DNA from: Brevibacterium zhoupengii
Lineage (GTDB): Bacteria; Actinomycetota; Actinomycetes; Actinomycetales; Brevibacteriaceae
NCBI RefSeq assembly: GCF_021117425.1
Contig: NZ_CP088298.1
Span: forward strand, 248,001-312,000
Direction of reading: 5' to 3'
Length of the DNA stretch: 64,000 bases
Shown here: positions 1 through 8,414 of the stretch, one piece after another
How the letters are laid out: each line of letters starts with the position of its first letter
Numbering within the stretch: the stretch's first letter is position 1
Notes under the pieces: model-generated
Databases searched by the model: none
The model's input: the letters and a program-made list of their open reading frames with translations, nothing else
What the model was told of the DNA's origin: nothing
Made by a program: the position numbers and the translations under genes

Positions 1-214
1 TGTCGCCATCGGGACAGGATCGGACTGGGAGAGCGCACTGTCCGCGGTCGAGTGGGAGGATCCCGAGATCATGATGCTCGGTTCCTCCGGCCTCGGGGCG
101 CTCAAGCGGGTGTCATTGGGCAGCCACGCGATGCGGATTCTGCAGCACTCACCGGTGCCCATCGTCGTCGTGCCCCGCCGGGCGAAGTCTGATTACACCT
201 CGGTGGCCGTCTGA
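1..214 (+). CDS. Universal stress protein, UspA family (C-terminal part only)
   Basis: Only the last 70 codons are in the window, read from base 2. The end of a UspA fold is clear: LGSSGLGALKRVSLGS matches the family's nucleotide-binding signature G-S-x-G, then L-G-S, and it is followed by the hydrophobic last strand SPVPIVVVPRR. UspA proteins are cytoplasmic ATP-binding stress or dormancy factors. Whether this copy is a single or tandem Usp protein cannot be seen. It is followed by a gap of more than 350 bases, so it is not part of the next operon. Confidence 0.85.
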   Translation, partial: VAIGTGSDWESALSAVEWEDPEIMMLGSSGLGALKRVSLGSHAMRILQHSPVPIVVVPRRAKSDYTSVAV

Positions 215-571
215 GTTCCGGAGACAGCGGCCGTCTGACGGCTGGGGGAGTCGGGGCAGGGCGCTGAATTCAATTTTTGGGTTATCGGCCACAGCCAGCC
301 CCCGGCGCTATCGCCCCACAGGCATAGGGCCGCATGGTGGTCGCATCGCGCTGTGATGGCTTACCGGCATGCTCATAAAAGCCAGCCGAGCCGATACTTC
401 TGCTCCCCGCCACCAGTGAATACATTCCTATTAATGTTGCTTAACACGCTTTGACCGCTCTCTAATTGGATTGCCCCACGCCGCAATGAAGCGAATTCGT
501 AGTGCCGACCAGAGTAGGTACGAGCACCGCGCTTCTTTGCGTTCTGGTAGTGAACAAAGGAGCGGATCAGA
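215..571. other. Intergenic region with promoter/operator, no gene seen
   Basis: The stretch between the stress protein and the lactonase has lower GC than the flanking DNA. The only structure I can support is the promoter/operator at 431-466. Reading frames here on the minus strand run into the lactonase antisense and carry no recognisable protein. Confidence 0.5.
431..466 (+). promoter_or_regulatory. Candidate LacI operator overlapping the lactonase promoter
   Basis: TTAATGTTGCTTAACA (431-446) matches a second element at 2856-2871 at 14 of 16 positions. A possible -35 TTGCTT (437-442) lies inside it and a -10 TCTAAT (461-466) follows 18 bases later. The same layout recurs upstream of the LacI gene, which argues for one shared regulator. 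Binding by the LacI protein at 2930 is inference. Confidence 0.5.
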
Positions 572-1456
572 GTGGCTGAAAAGATCGAAGTGCTATTAGA
601 TGTCAAGACAAAATTGGGTGAAGGTCCGGTATGGGATGCGGCTTCACAGCGGCTGCACTGGGTCGACAGCGCAGATGGAAGAATCTTTCGTTCCACGGCA
701 CAAGGGACAGAGCTGAGAGCGTGGGAGGTCGGAGAGCCCATTGGTTCAATTGCCGTTGGTGCCGATAACAGCTACTTTCTCGCAGCACTTCAGAGCGGGC
801 TGTATCGCATTGATGTGGAGAGCGGCGCCAAAGAACTTCTCGTGGATCCTGAACCCGATCAGCCGAAGAACCGACTCAATGACGGAAAGGTGGACCGTCA
901 AGGTCGGTTTGTATTCGGTTCTATGGACACGCTCGAAGAAGAGCCGAGCGGCAAGCTCTACTCATATGACGTGGATGGCTGTCTCTCTGTCCTGGATACG
1001 GGGATCATCTGTTCGAACGGACCTTGTTTCAGTCCTGATGGGACAATTCTTTATTTCTCCGACACCTGGACAGGCGAGATTTGGGCCTATGACTACGACG
1101 CCTCGAGTGGGGGAGCGTCTTTGCGACGTACGTTCACGAAAGTGGACACCAGTGGCGGCGGGGCTGCTGACGGGGCCACTGTCGATTCTGAAGGCTATCT
1201 TTGGCAGGCGCTGGTCTACAGCGGAACTATCGTTCGCTACTCGCCAGACGGAAAAATCGACCGACTACTCGAGATGCCGGTACTTAAAGCGACCAGTCTT
1301 ACCTTCGGCGGCCCCAACCTGGACGTTTTGTACGTCACTTCCATGTCTAAGCCGCCGCTTCCGCGCTTCCCCGAAGATGGGCAACTGCGAGGATCTCTTT
1401 TTGCAGTGACAGGTCTGGGAGTCACCGGTGTTGCCGAGCCCCGGTACGGAAAGTGA
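572..1456 (+). CDS. SMP-30/gluconolactonase family lactonase
   Basis: A 294-residue protein of the six-bladed beta-propeller SMP-30/gluconolactonase/LRE family, which hydrolyses sugar or aldonic lactones with one bound divalent metal. Family blocks are in order: LGEGPVWD near residue 15 (Glu metal ligand), NRLNDGKVD near 100 (Asn ligand and substrate loop), SNGPCFSPDG near 148 and DGATVDSEGYLW near 200 (Asp). Length is typical and there is no signal peptide, so it is cytoplasmic. The start is GTG, chosen because AAAGGAG at 556-562 is well spaced. It is followed 10 bases later by an MFS carrier. Substrate is unknown; the neighbours point to a sugar-acid lactone. Codon use is less GC-biased than in genes after 7.4 kb. 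Confidence 0.85.
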   Translation: MAEKIEVLLDVKTKLGEGPVWDAASQRLHWVDSADGRIFRSTAQGTELRAWEVGEPIGSIAVGADNSYFLAALQSGLYRIDVESGAKELLVDPEPDQPKNRLNDGKVDRQGRFVFGSMDTLEEEPSGKLYSYDVDGCLSVLDTGIICSNGPCFSPDGTILYFSDTWTGEIWAYDYDASSGGASLRRTFTKVDTSGGGAADGATVDSEGYLWQALVYSGTIVRYSPDGKIDRLLEMPVLKATSLTFGGPNLDVLYVTSMSKPPLPRFPEDGQLRGSLFAVTGLGVTGVAEPRYGK

Positions 1457-1466
1457 GGACCGCCAG

Positions 1467-2771
1467 ATGAAATCAGGTCTCTTCAAATCCCTTGGCTCCA
1501 TACACCGATACTCGTGGATCTCCCTTCTTGTGTGCTGGGTGATCTGGATTATCAACGCTTACGATCGTGAGATTATCCTGCGCCTGGGGCCGTCTATTTC
1601 AGAATCCCTTGACCTATCTCCCGACACGTGGGGGATCATTGCCTCTCTAATCATGCTCTCGCTGGCAATTATGCCGATCCCTGGTTCGGCCTTGAGCGAT
1701 AAGTACGGCGGTGGAGAGAAGCGCGCGAAGTTTCAAGTGCCGCTCGTGATCGGCATGGCCGTCCTGTCTTTTATCTCGGGGCTAAAACTCATCAGCAGCA
1801 ATATTGTGTTGTTTTTGGCGCTCAGGTTTGGAGTCAACCTTGGTGCAGGTTGGGGCGAGCCAGTTGGTGTCAGTAATACTGCAGAATGGTGGCCGAAGGA
1901 GAAGCGCGGGTTTGCGCTTGGTGCTCACCACACTGGCTACCCAATAGGCTCCCTGCTTTCGGGGGTTATGGCGGCGGCCGTACTTAGCTGGTTCGGTGCC
2001 GACGGATGGTCGTATGCCTTCTTCCTTGCTGTATTCATTGCTGTGCCTGTGATGCTCTTTTGGTCGAAATACTCGACGAAGGACAAGATCGTAGCTCTCT
2101 ACCAGGATTTCGATGCCAAGGGACTGACTCGACCTGATGCGATTGAGAACCTGGAGGGCCGCGCCAAGGGTCTGCTAAGAAAAACTGTGATGACTCCCGC
2201 AATCACAATTACCGCGGTGACAACGATGCTTACGCAGATCGTGTACATGGGAGTGAATACCGTGCTGCCTCCGTACCTGTACAACATCGTGGGACTTTCT
2301 CTCGCAGAATCCGCGGGATTGAGCGTCGTGTTCGCCTTGACAGGAATATTCGGGCAGATTATCTGGCCGAGTCTGTCCGACAAGATCGGGCGGAAACCTA
2401 CTATTATCATCTGCGGAATTTGGATGTCGGTGAGCGTAGCCGCACTGTATTTCGCGACAACATCACTGCTGGTTGTGATCGTTCAGTTGATCTTCGGCTT
2501 AGTAGCAAATGCTGTGTGGCCAATCTATTATGCTGCAGCGTCAGATTCTGCTCCCGACGGAGGCACTTCAACCGCCAACGGTGTCATTACAACGGCCATG
2601 TTTATCGGCGGAGGGATCGCCCCCGTGCTCATCGGTCGTCTCGTCACCATTGGAGGCGGATGGGAAGCTAGCGCGGGGTATGTGTATTGTTTCCTGACCA
2701 TGGCTGGGTTCGCGCTTTTGGGGGCCGTGGTTCAGATGTTCGTCAGGCAGCCCGGCAGACTTCGGGTCTGA
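1467..2771 (+). CDS. MFS transporter
   Basis: A 434-residue polytopic membrane protein with about 12 hydrophobic segments, the usual major facilitator size. The loop between helices 2 and 3 carries SALSDKYGGG and the matching loop in the second half carries SLSDKIGRKPT, the G-x-x-x-D-R-x-G-R-type signature. The frame is open further upstream into the lactonase gene, but ATG 1467 is favoured by AGTGAGGA at 1452-1459. It lies only 10 bases after the lactonase stop, so the two are almost surely cotranscribed and the carrier probably imports the lactonase substrate or the corresponding acid. Substrate cannot be read from sequence. Confidence 0.8.
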   Translation: MKSGLFKSLGSIHRYSWISLLVCWVIWIINAYDREIILRLGPSISESLDLSPDTWGIIASLIMLSLAIMPIPGSALSDKYGGGEKRAKFQVPLVIGMAVLSFISGLKLISSNIVLFLALRFGVNLGAGWGEPVGVSNTAEWWPKEKRGFALGAHHTGYPIGSLLSGVMAAAVLSWFGADGWSYAFFLAVFIAVPVMLFWSKYSTKDKIVALYQDFDAKGLTRPDAIENLEGRAKGLLRKTVMTPAITITAVTTMLTQIVYMGVNTVLPPYLYNIVGLSLAESAGLSVVFALTGIFGQIIWPSLSDKIGRKPTIIICGIWMSVSVAALYFATTSLLVVIVQLIFGLVANAVWPIYYAAASDSAPDGGTSTANGVITTAMFIGGGIAPVLIGRLVTIGGGWEASAGYVYCFLTMAGFALLGAVVQMFVRQPGRLRV

Positions 2772-2855
2772 AAGCACCTGTTTTTAGACGCATGAAGCCA
2801 CAGTTCTGACGCGACACTTGTGCGGGAGTGTGCTCGGAAAGCATCGTCCATAAAC

Positions 2856-2891
2856 TTAACGTTGCTTAACGATGCCGAGTGGGAGTCCAAT
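2856..2891 (+). promoter_or_regulatory. Second copy of the LacI-type operator/promoter
   Basis: TTAACGTTGCTTAACG (2856-2871) contains a direct repeat TTAACG-N4-TTAACG and matches the element at 431. A possible -35 TTGCTT (2862-2867) is followed after 18 bases by TCCAAT (2886-2891), the same spacing as at the lactonase. It lies just upstream of the LacI gene and suggests autoregulation. Confidence 0.5.
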
Positions 2892-2929
2892 GGCTGTGTT
2901 CAGTCTGCACAGGGACGTGGAGGAATCAG

Positions 2930-4015
2930 GTGTCAATGATGCAAGAGGTAGAGCACGGCGAGTTGTCTCGTCCTCGTGTTTCAGCAGCCCAAGTCGCGCG
3001 TGCCTGTGGAGTATCGACTGCGACAGTCAGCTACGTCTTCAATGGAAAGACGGGCGTGTCATCAGCTGTTCGCCGGCAGATCATCGAGAAGGCAAACGAA
3101 CTCGGATACAGGTCACCGCTGACATCGGCGATGCACAATCGGTCGTTGACGCGTGTGATCGGACTGATTGTTCCTTCGATGGTGAACTACATGCACATGC
3201 ATTGGGCGCAGGCCATTATCGAGGCGGCAGCGGAGGAAGGGTACGACGTCTTCGTTTCCACCACCGGAGACGATCCGGAACGATTGGACCACGTTGCGTC
3301 GACATTGTCAGCCCGTAATGTCGACGGCGTTATCTCCACTGGCGGTATGCGACTCGACGCGCGATCGTACGGGACTTTGAATAGCGCCAGGATCCCGGTA
3401 GTCAATCTCTCTCGTAAGGTCGAGCATGCCAGCGCAAGCTTCATCGGCATTGACGATGCCTTGGCCGCGCGCGAACTTATGACACATGTCCTGGGACACG
3501 GGGTTACGAGGATCGCAACGGTCATCGGCCCACGTTTCTCTACAGCTTCGGCCGACCGAGAAAAAGCGTTCATAGAGACAGCGGCTGAACATGGAATCTC
3601 CATCCCCGGTGATTGGAAGGTGAGCACTCGATTGCACCGGAACGGCGGAAGGATTGCGGCGGAGGAGCTACTTGGCGATCCAGACAACCGGCCAGAGGCC
3701 ATCGTGTGCGGTTCCGACGAGGTGGCGCTGGGCGTCATCGAACACTCGGTTGTCAATGGAATCAGCATTCCCGATGATCTCATCGTTGTCGGAAGCGATG
3801 GTCTTGCCCGCTCCCGATCACCGCTGATGGGGATGACGACAATTGTTCAACCAGTCGCGGAGATGGCGAAGGCGGCGTTCTCCGTACTGCTCGACCATAT
3901 CGAGGACCCAGGTGCGCCAACTCGTGAAGTGATCTGTCGCCACCAAATTCACACAGGAACCAGCTGTGGTTGCCACCCCGATTCATTCAATGCTCTAAGT
4001 ACAACCAGAGATTGA
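2930..4015 (+). CDS. LacI family transcriptional regulator
   Basis: A 361-residue LacI/GalR-type repressor. The N-terminal helix-turn-helix and hinge are clear (VARACGVSTATVSYVFNGK, roughly residues 19-37), followed by a periplasmic-binding-protein-like effector domain (GLIVPSMVNYMHMHWAQAI; IPDDLIVVGSDGL near the end). The C-terminus ends in a Cys-containing tail, TGTSCGCHPD. The frame is open from 2879, but GTG 2930 has GGAGG at 2919-2923, so I use it; ATG 2936 is the alternative. It sits between the lactonase/MFS unit and the MFS/SDR/BKACE genes, with matching elements in front of both units, so it probably controls the whole region in response to a pathway sugar or acid. Confidence 0.87.
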   Translation: MSMMQEVEHGELSRPRVSAAQVARACGVSTATVSYVFNGKTGVSSAVRRQIIEKANELGYRSPLTSAMHNRSLTRVIGLIVPSMVNYMHMHWAQAIIEAAAEEGYDVFVSTTGDDPERLDHVASTLSARNVDGVISTGGMRLDARSYGTLNSARIPVVNLSRKVEHASASFIGIDDALAARELMTHVLGHGVTRIATVIGPRFSTASADREKAFIETAAEHGISIPGDWKVSTRLHRNGGRIAAEELLGDPDNRPEAIVCGSDEVALGVIEHSVVNGISIPDDLIVVGSDGLARSRSPLMGMTTIVQPVAEMAKAAFSVLLDHIEDPGAPTREVICRHQIHTGTSCGCHPDSFNALSTTRD

Positions 4016-4070
4016 GCGTCTAGTTCCAAGAACTGCCAGTGTGCTCACTCTCGAAATATTAAGGAAAACC

Positions 4071-5414
4071 ATGTCGAAATCAGCGACGCTGCGGTCGCCG
4101 GAAGTGTTGAATCGAGTGATCTTCGCTCGGCTCATGCCATTGCTCATTGCCGCTTATATTTTGGCTTTTCTCGATCGAAGCAACATCGGAATGGCCAAAG
4201 AACGGCTGGAAATTGATCTGGGAATCTCCGCCACGGCATACGGCATTGGTGCTGGGCTATTTTTCCTAACCTACGCGGTATGCGAGATCCCTTCGAACAT
4301 GATCATGCACAAGGTCGGTGCTCGATGGTGGATCATGCGCATCATGATCACTTGGGGCTTGATCTCAGCGGCGATGATGTTCGTCCAAGGTGAGTGGTCT
4401 TTCTACATTTTGCGTATGTTGCTCGGCGTCGCCGAAGCTGGGCTTTTTCCCGGCGTCATGTATTACCTGACTAAATGGTTCACCGTCAAAGACCGGGCCA
4501 AGGCCAATGGTGCGTTCCTGTTGGGAGTCTCGATTGCCAACATAGTTGGGGCTCCTATCGGCGGCGTGCTTCTGACGATGGACGGTTTTCTAGGCTTGCA
4601 CGGCTGGCAGTGGATGTTCCTCATCGAAGGCGTGCCTGCATGCTTCCTGGCGCTCCTGGTTTGGAAATTCTTACCAGACAGCCCGAAGCAGGCCAAGTTT
4701 CTCAGTGCCGAAGAAGCTGAATGGCTCGAAAGTACCATTGACGCGGAAGAACAAGCCGGAGCCTCAGGGGCATCAAATCATCGTCTCGCTGATATCGTTC
4801 GCGATCCGCAGATACTTCTGGTCGTCGGCGTCTATTTCGGGCACCAGCTCGCCGTTTATGCGCTCAACTTCTTCCTTCCTTCGATCATCGGCGGCTGGGG
4901 CGAGTTGAGCTCAATCCAGATCGGGCTGTTGACCGCGATCCCGTGGGTGTTCTCCGCGGTCGGTGCATTGCTGTTACCGCGTTTCGCCAAAACAGCCAGC
5001 ACCTCGAAGAAGATCGCTCTGGGTTCCATGATCGGAATCATCGTAGGGTTCATCATCGGTGCACTAGGTGGGCCAGTGCTTGGTCTTATCGGCTTCTGCT
5101 TGGCGGCATTTAACTTTTTCGCGCTCCAGCCGATTCTGTTCACGTACCCGGCGACGCGACTTTCCGGAGTCGGATTGGCTGCCGGACTTGCGCTCGTCAA
5201 TACGGTTGGGCTCCTCGGAGGATTCCTTGGGCCATACATCATGGGCTTCATGGAAGACGTCACCGGATCAGGCGTTTCAGGGCTGTGGCTGATCGTCGGA
5301 GTTTGCATAATCGGTGCCTTCCTCATCCCGTTCCTCAAGCAAGGGCACGAGTCCAATGCCGAGGAAGCACAGAATTCCGGCTCCACTCAACCTCCTACAA
5401 ACTCGGAAAAATGA
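4071..5414 (+). CDS. MFS transporter, anion:cation symporter (ACS) type
   Basis: A 447-residue, 12-helix major facilitator of the ACS group, which imports organic anions such as tartrate, phthalate, glucarate or sugar acids with protons. The ACS hallmarks are LAFLDRSNIGMAKERLEIDL after helix 1 and FFLTYAVCEIPSNMIMHKVG around helix 2. The start ATG 4071 follows AAGGA at 4061. It lies 55 bases after the lacI stop and 16 before the SDR. This is the second carrier in the cluster, so two related compounds may be imported. A glucarate- or aldonate-like anion is an inference from family and neighbours. Confidence 0.85.
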   Translation: MSKSATLRSPEVLNRVIFARLMPLLIAAYILAFLDRSNIGMAKERLEIDLGISATAYGIGAGLFFLTYAVCEIPSNMIMHKVGARWWIMRIMITWGLISAAMMFVQGEWSFYILRMLLGVAEAGLFPGVMYYLTKWFTVKDRAKANGAFLLGVSIANIVGAPIGGVLLTMDGFLGLHGWQWMFLIEGVPACFLALLVWKFLPDSPKQAKFLSAEEAEWLESTIDAEEQAGASGASNHRLADIVRDPQILLVVGVYFGHQLAVYALNFFLPSIIGGWGELSSIQIGLLTAIPWVFSAVGALLLPRFAKTASTSKKIALGSMIGIIVGFIIGALGGPVLGLIGFCLAAFNFFALQPILFTYPATRLSGVGLAAGLALVNTVGLLGGFLGPYIMGFMEDVTGSGVSGLWLIVGVCIIGAFLIPFLKQGHESNAEEAQNSGSTQPPTNSEK

Positions 5415-5430
5415 AATGAAAGGCAGAAGT

Positions 5431-6204
5431 ATGAGCATGCTCGGAGTCGAAGGTAGACGCGTTCTGATCACTGCAGGGGCTGCTGGAATCGGTCGGGCCA
5501 TCGCCCAACGATTCACAGAGGCTGGTGCAGAAGTATGGGTGACCGACATTGTGGAATCCGCAGTCGATTCTGCCCGAAGCGATGGGATGAAAGCTTCCGT
5601 GTCGAATGCGTCTGATGAAGGGCAGGTCGCAGATTTTGCTGCTGAAATTGAGAAAGAGTGGGGGACTCTCGACGTCCTCGTCAATAACGCTGGGATTGCA
5701 GGGCCCACAGGTGCCATCGAAAATCTAGAGTCGAAAGCGTGGCTGGCGACCTTTGATGTGAACATCCACAGCCAGTTCTATTGCGTCAAATATTTTCTGC
5801 CTTTACTGCGAACCAGCTCATCTGCCGCGATCGTCAATTTGTCCTCGGCTGCAGGGCGGCTGGGCATGGCTGGCCGCAGTCCCTATTCAGCAACAAAGTG
5901 GGCAGTAGTCGGGTTGACGAAGACCCTCGCAATCGAACTCGGTGGTGAGAACATCCGCTGCAACGCAATATGTCCTGGTGCAGTTGGTGGACCTCGGATC
6001 GAGGGGGTTATCGAGTCCAAAGCCGAAATGCTGGGGAAGGCCGTCGAAGAAGTTACTGGTCTATACACGGGCCAGTCCTCGCTGAACAAACTCGCAGACG
6101 CCAACGACATTGGAAACATGGCTGTATTCCTGGCTTCCGACATGGCCTCTCATGTCAACGGCCAGGCCATGGCAGTCGACGGTAATACAGAAAAGCTCTA
6201 CTGA
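5431..6204 (+). CDS. Short-chain dehydrogenase/reductase (SDR)
   Basis: A 257-residue classical SDR. Seen directly: the nucleotide-binding loop TAGAAGIGRAIA (TGxxxGIG pattern with an Ala substitution), VNNAGIAG, the catalytic Ser in VNLSSAAG and the catalytic Tyr-Lys in YSATKWA, plus the CPGAVGGPR segment after beta-6. Such enzymes oxidise secondary alcohols with NAD(P). The start follows GAAAGG at 5418. It stands between an organic-anion carrier and a beta-keto acid cleavage enzyme, which suggests it oxidises a 3-hydroxy acid to the 3-keto acid used by the next gene. The exact substrate is unknown. Confidence 0.87.
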   Translation: MSMLGVEGRRVLITAGAAGIGRAIAQRFTEAGAEVWVTDIVESAVDSARSDGMKASVSNASDEGQVADFAAEIEKEWGTLDVLVNNAGIAGPTGAIENLESKAWLATFDVNIHSQFYCVKYFLPLLRTSSSAAIVNLSSAAGRLGMAGRSPYSATKWAVVGLTKTLAIELGGENIRCNAICPGAVGGPRIEGVIESKAEMLGKAVEEVTGLYTGQSSLNKLADANDIGNMAVFLASDMASHVNGQAMAVDGNTEKLY

Positions 6205-6222
6205 GAATTAGGGGACACACTT

Positions 6223-7152
6223 ATGGCACAGACACGAAAAGTCATCATCACCTCGGCGGTTACAGGAGCCATCCACACGCCAACGATGTCGCCTCATCTG
6301 CCGATCACTCAGGACGAAATCGCCGACGCGGCGATCGGTGCTGCAGAGGCGGGCGCAGCGATCCTTCACCTGCATACCCGGGACCCTGAAGATGGTCGAC
6401 CTTCCCAGAACCCGGAGCATTTCGAGCCCGTCCTGCAGAAAGTTGCGAGCAACACGGATGCGGTCGTCAATATCACCACTGGCGGGTCGCCGCATATGAG
6501 CGTCGAAGAGCGAATGCAGCCGGTCACAACTTTCAAGCCGGAACTCGCAAGCCTCAATATGGGCTCGATGAACTTCGGGCTCTTCCCAATGCTCGATAAA
6601 TACTCAACGTTCAAGAACGACTGGGAACGCGAGCACCTTGAAAACTCCCGGGACCTCGTTTTCAAGAACACATTCGCTGATATCGAACGGATCCTCGAGA
6701 TTGGGAATTCAAATGGCACCCGCTTCGAATTCGAGTGCTATGACATCTCGCATCTATACAATCTGGCCCACTTCCAAGCGCGAGGTCTGGCCAAAGGCCC
6801 TCTCTTCGTGCAGTCGGTGTTTGGTCTGCTCGGCGGGATCGGCGGACATCCGGAGGACCTTATGCATATGCACCGCACAGCAGAGCGACTCCTCGAAGAC
6901 TTTCAATGGTCGATCCTCGGTGCTGGTAAGAACCAGCAGCCCTTAGCAACTATGGGGGCAACTATGGGTTCACACATTCGTGTCGGGCTGGAAGATTCCC
7001 TCTGGATCGGCCCGGGAAAGCTTGCGGAATCGAATGCGGCTCAAGTGACAAAGATGCGCACGATCGTCGAAGAGCTGGGGATGGAGGTTGCGACTCCAGA
7101 CGAGGCTCGGGCGATGCTCGGGCTTAAAGGTGCAGATCACGTGTCGTTCTAA
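6223..7152 (+). CDS. Beta-keto acid cleavage enzyme (BKACE, former DUF849)
   Basis: A 309-residue TIM-barrel enzyme of the BKACE family, which uses acetyl-CoA to cleave a beta-keto acid into acetoacetate and a CoA thioester, with one zinc. The family start (KVIITSAVTGAIHTPTMSP) and the zinc motif HLHTRDPEDGRPS (His 49 and His 51) are present, as is the block LASLNMGSMNFG. Length is standard. It is 18 bases after the SDR stop and ends the cluster. The substrate in this family is set by active-site side chains; characterised members act on 3-keto-5-aminohexanoate, dehydrocarnitine and beta-ketoadipate-like acids. Here a keto acid derived from a lactone or sugar acid is likely. Confidence 0.88.
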   Translation: MAQTRKVIITSAVTGAIHTPTMSPHLPITQDEIADAAIGAAEAGAAILHLHTRDPEDGRPSQNPEHFEPVLQKVASNTDAVVNITTGGSPHMSVEERMQPVTTFKPELASLNMGSMNFGLFPMLDKYSTFKNDWEREHLENSRDLVFKNTFADIERILEIGNSNGTRFEFECYDISHLYNLAHFQARGLAKGPLFVQSVFGLLGGIGGHPEDLMHMHRTAERLLEDFQWSILGAGKNQQPLATMGATMGSHIRVGLEDSLWIGPGKLAESNAAQVTKMRTIVEELGMEVATPDEARAMLGLKGADHVSF

Positions 7153-7158
7153 GGGGCG

Positions 7159-7196
7159 CCAGAATTCGGTGTGCGGCTGATAGTCGTCAATTCTGG
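7159..7196 (+). terminator. Weak inverted repeat after the BKACE gene
   Basis: CCAGAATT (7159-7166) and AATTCTGG (7189-7196) form a perfect 8-bp inverted repeat with a 22-base loop, 7 bases after the BKACE stop. There is no T-run. It could terminate the cluster or be a protein-binding site. Confidence 0.3.
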
Positions 7197-7427
7197 CTCT
7201 CAACCGCACGCCGATCTGACGCGTGGGCCTTGTGCTTGAGTCCGCCGAGCGCCCGCAATTCCGCAGTGCGGAAGAGATTGTGCGATGGTCCACAAAACTG
7301 ATGTCCAATACTTGAACGATTCCAACCTAGGATGTGAGACGCCGCTAGCGTGGGCCCACAGGCTCACATAGCGCGTCCGTCCAACGACGGCCGGATGCGG
7401 AAGCCTGGTGAACAAGGAAGGAACCGT

Positions 7428-8279
7428 ATGGAATTGCTGCGTTTGGGCCCCATCGGGCACGAGATCCCGGTCGTGCGTGACAACGACGTCCACTACGATC
7501 TGCGCCCCCTGACCACCGACATCACTCCAGAGTTCTTTGCCGACGACGGCATCGGACGAGTCCGCACCGCACTGGACGAAGGCAGCCTCGAACCCCTCGA
7601 GGGAGCGGCGGATCTGCGCATCGGAGCGCCTGTCGCTCGTCCCTCGGCAGTAGTGTGCGTGGGCATGAATTACGCGGCGCATGCTCGAGAGGCAGGGGCA
7701 GAGCCGCCCGCGGCGCCCGTCGTCTTCTTCAAGATGCCATCGACGATCGCCGGTCCCTACGATGCGCTCGAGTTGCCGCCCTACGCCACGAAGGCCGACT
7801 GGGAAGTCGAGCTGGGACTGGTCATCGGCAGCCGAGCCTTCAGAGTCGCCTCGGCGGAGGACGCGTATTCGCACGTGGCCGGCTATATGCTGGCCAACGA
7901 CCTGTCCGAACGCAGGTTCCAGATCGAGGAATCCGGCGGTCAGTGGTCGAAGGGGAAGAACCTCCCCGGCTTCACCCCTCTGGGCCCGTGGATCAGGCCC
8001 GCCGCCGAGGTGGATCCCGGATCCCTGCGACTGCGCAGTTGGGTCAATGGTGAAGTCCGCCAGGATTCGTCGACGCGTGACCTGATCTTCGACGTCGGGC
8101 AGATCATCTATCAACTCAGCCAGACGATGCCCTTCGAGCCCGGGGATGTGATCCTCACCGGAACGCCGCAGGGCGTGGCAATGTCGGGGAAGTTCCCGTT
8201 CCTGGCTGCCGATGATGTCGTCGAGATGGAGATCGAGGGCCTCGGTCGACACCGTCAGGCCGTGACCGTCACTCAGTGA
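7428..8279 (+). CDS. Fumarylacetoacetate hydrolase (FAH) family protein
   Basis: A 283-residue FAH-superfamily enzyme. These metal-dependent enzymes hydrolyse or decarboxylate acylpyruvates and similar beta-diketo or 2-keto-3-deoxy acids. The metal-binding ExE lies in WEVELGLVIG; ANDLSERRFQ and WSKGKNLPGFTPLGPW form the active-site lid and Lys region; VILTGTPQGV is the conserved C-terminal strand. Start ATG 7428 follows AAGGAAGGAA at 7415. It stands alone: 275 bases separate it from the BKACE and a palindrome terminates it. Members include acylpyruvase, ureidoglycolate lyase-like and 2,4-diketo-3-deoxy-sugar-acid hydrolases; the last would fit its neighbours, but codon use is like the core genome and not like the low-GC cluster. 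Confidence 0.8.
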   Translation: MELLRLGPIGHEIPVVRDNDVHYDLRPLTTDITPEFFADDGIGRVRTALDEGSLEPLEGAADLRIGAPVARPSAVVCVGMNYAAHAREAGAEPPAAPVVFFKMPSTIAGPYDALELPPYATKADWEVELGLVIGSRAFRVASAEDAYSHVAGYMLANDLSERRFQIEESGGQWSKGKNLPGFTPLGPWIRPAAEVDPGSLRLRSWVNGEVRQDSSTRDLIFDVGQIIYQLSQTMPFEPGDVILTGTPQGVAMSGKFPFLAADDVVEMEIEGLGRHRQAVTVTQ

Positions 8280-8349
8280 CGGAAGCGTAATACCGCCGAG
8301 GTGGTCGCGGGCTCCAGGGTCGAGTCACGGAGTCAGAGCCGAGTCACAG

Positions 8350-8389
8350 AAGTGGGGCGGTACTCCCGATCGGGAGTACCGCCCCACTT
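8350..8389. terminator. Bidirectional terminator, 40-base perfect palindrome
   Basis: Bases 8350-8389 are a perfect palindrome with 20-bp arms meeting at GATC (for example GGCGGTACTCCC pairing with GGGAGTACCGCC). It starts with AA and ends with TT, as expected for a terminator read from both sides. It separates the convergent FAH gene and the Gly/Gln-rich gene. Confidence 0.75.
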
Positions 8390-8414
8390 CGATTACTGCC
8401 TAGAGCTGTGGGAA

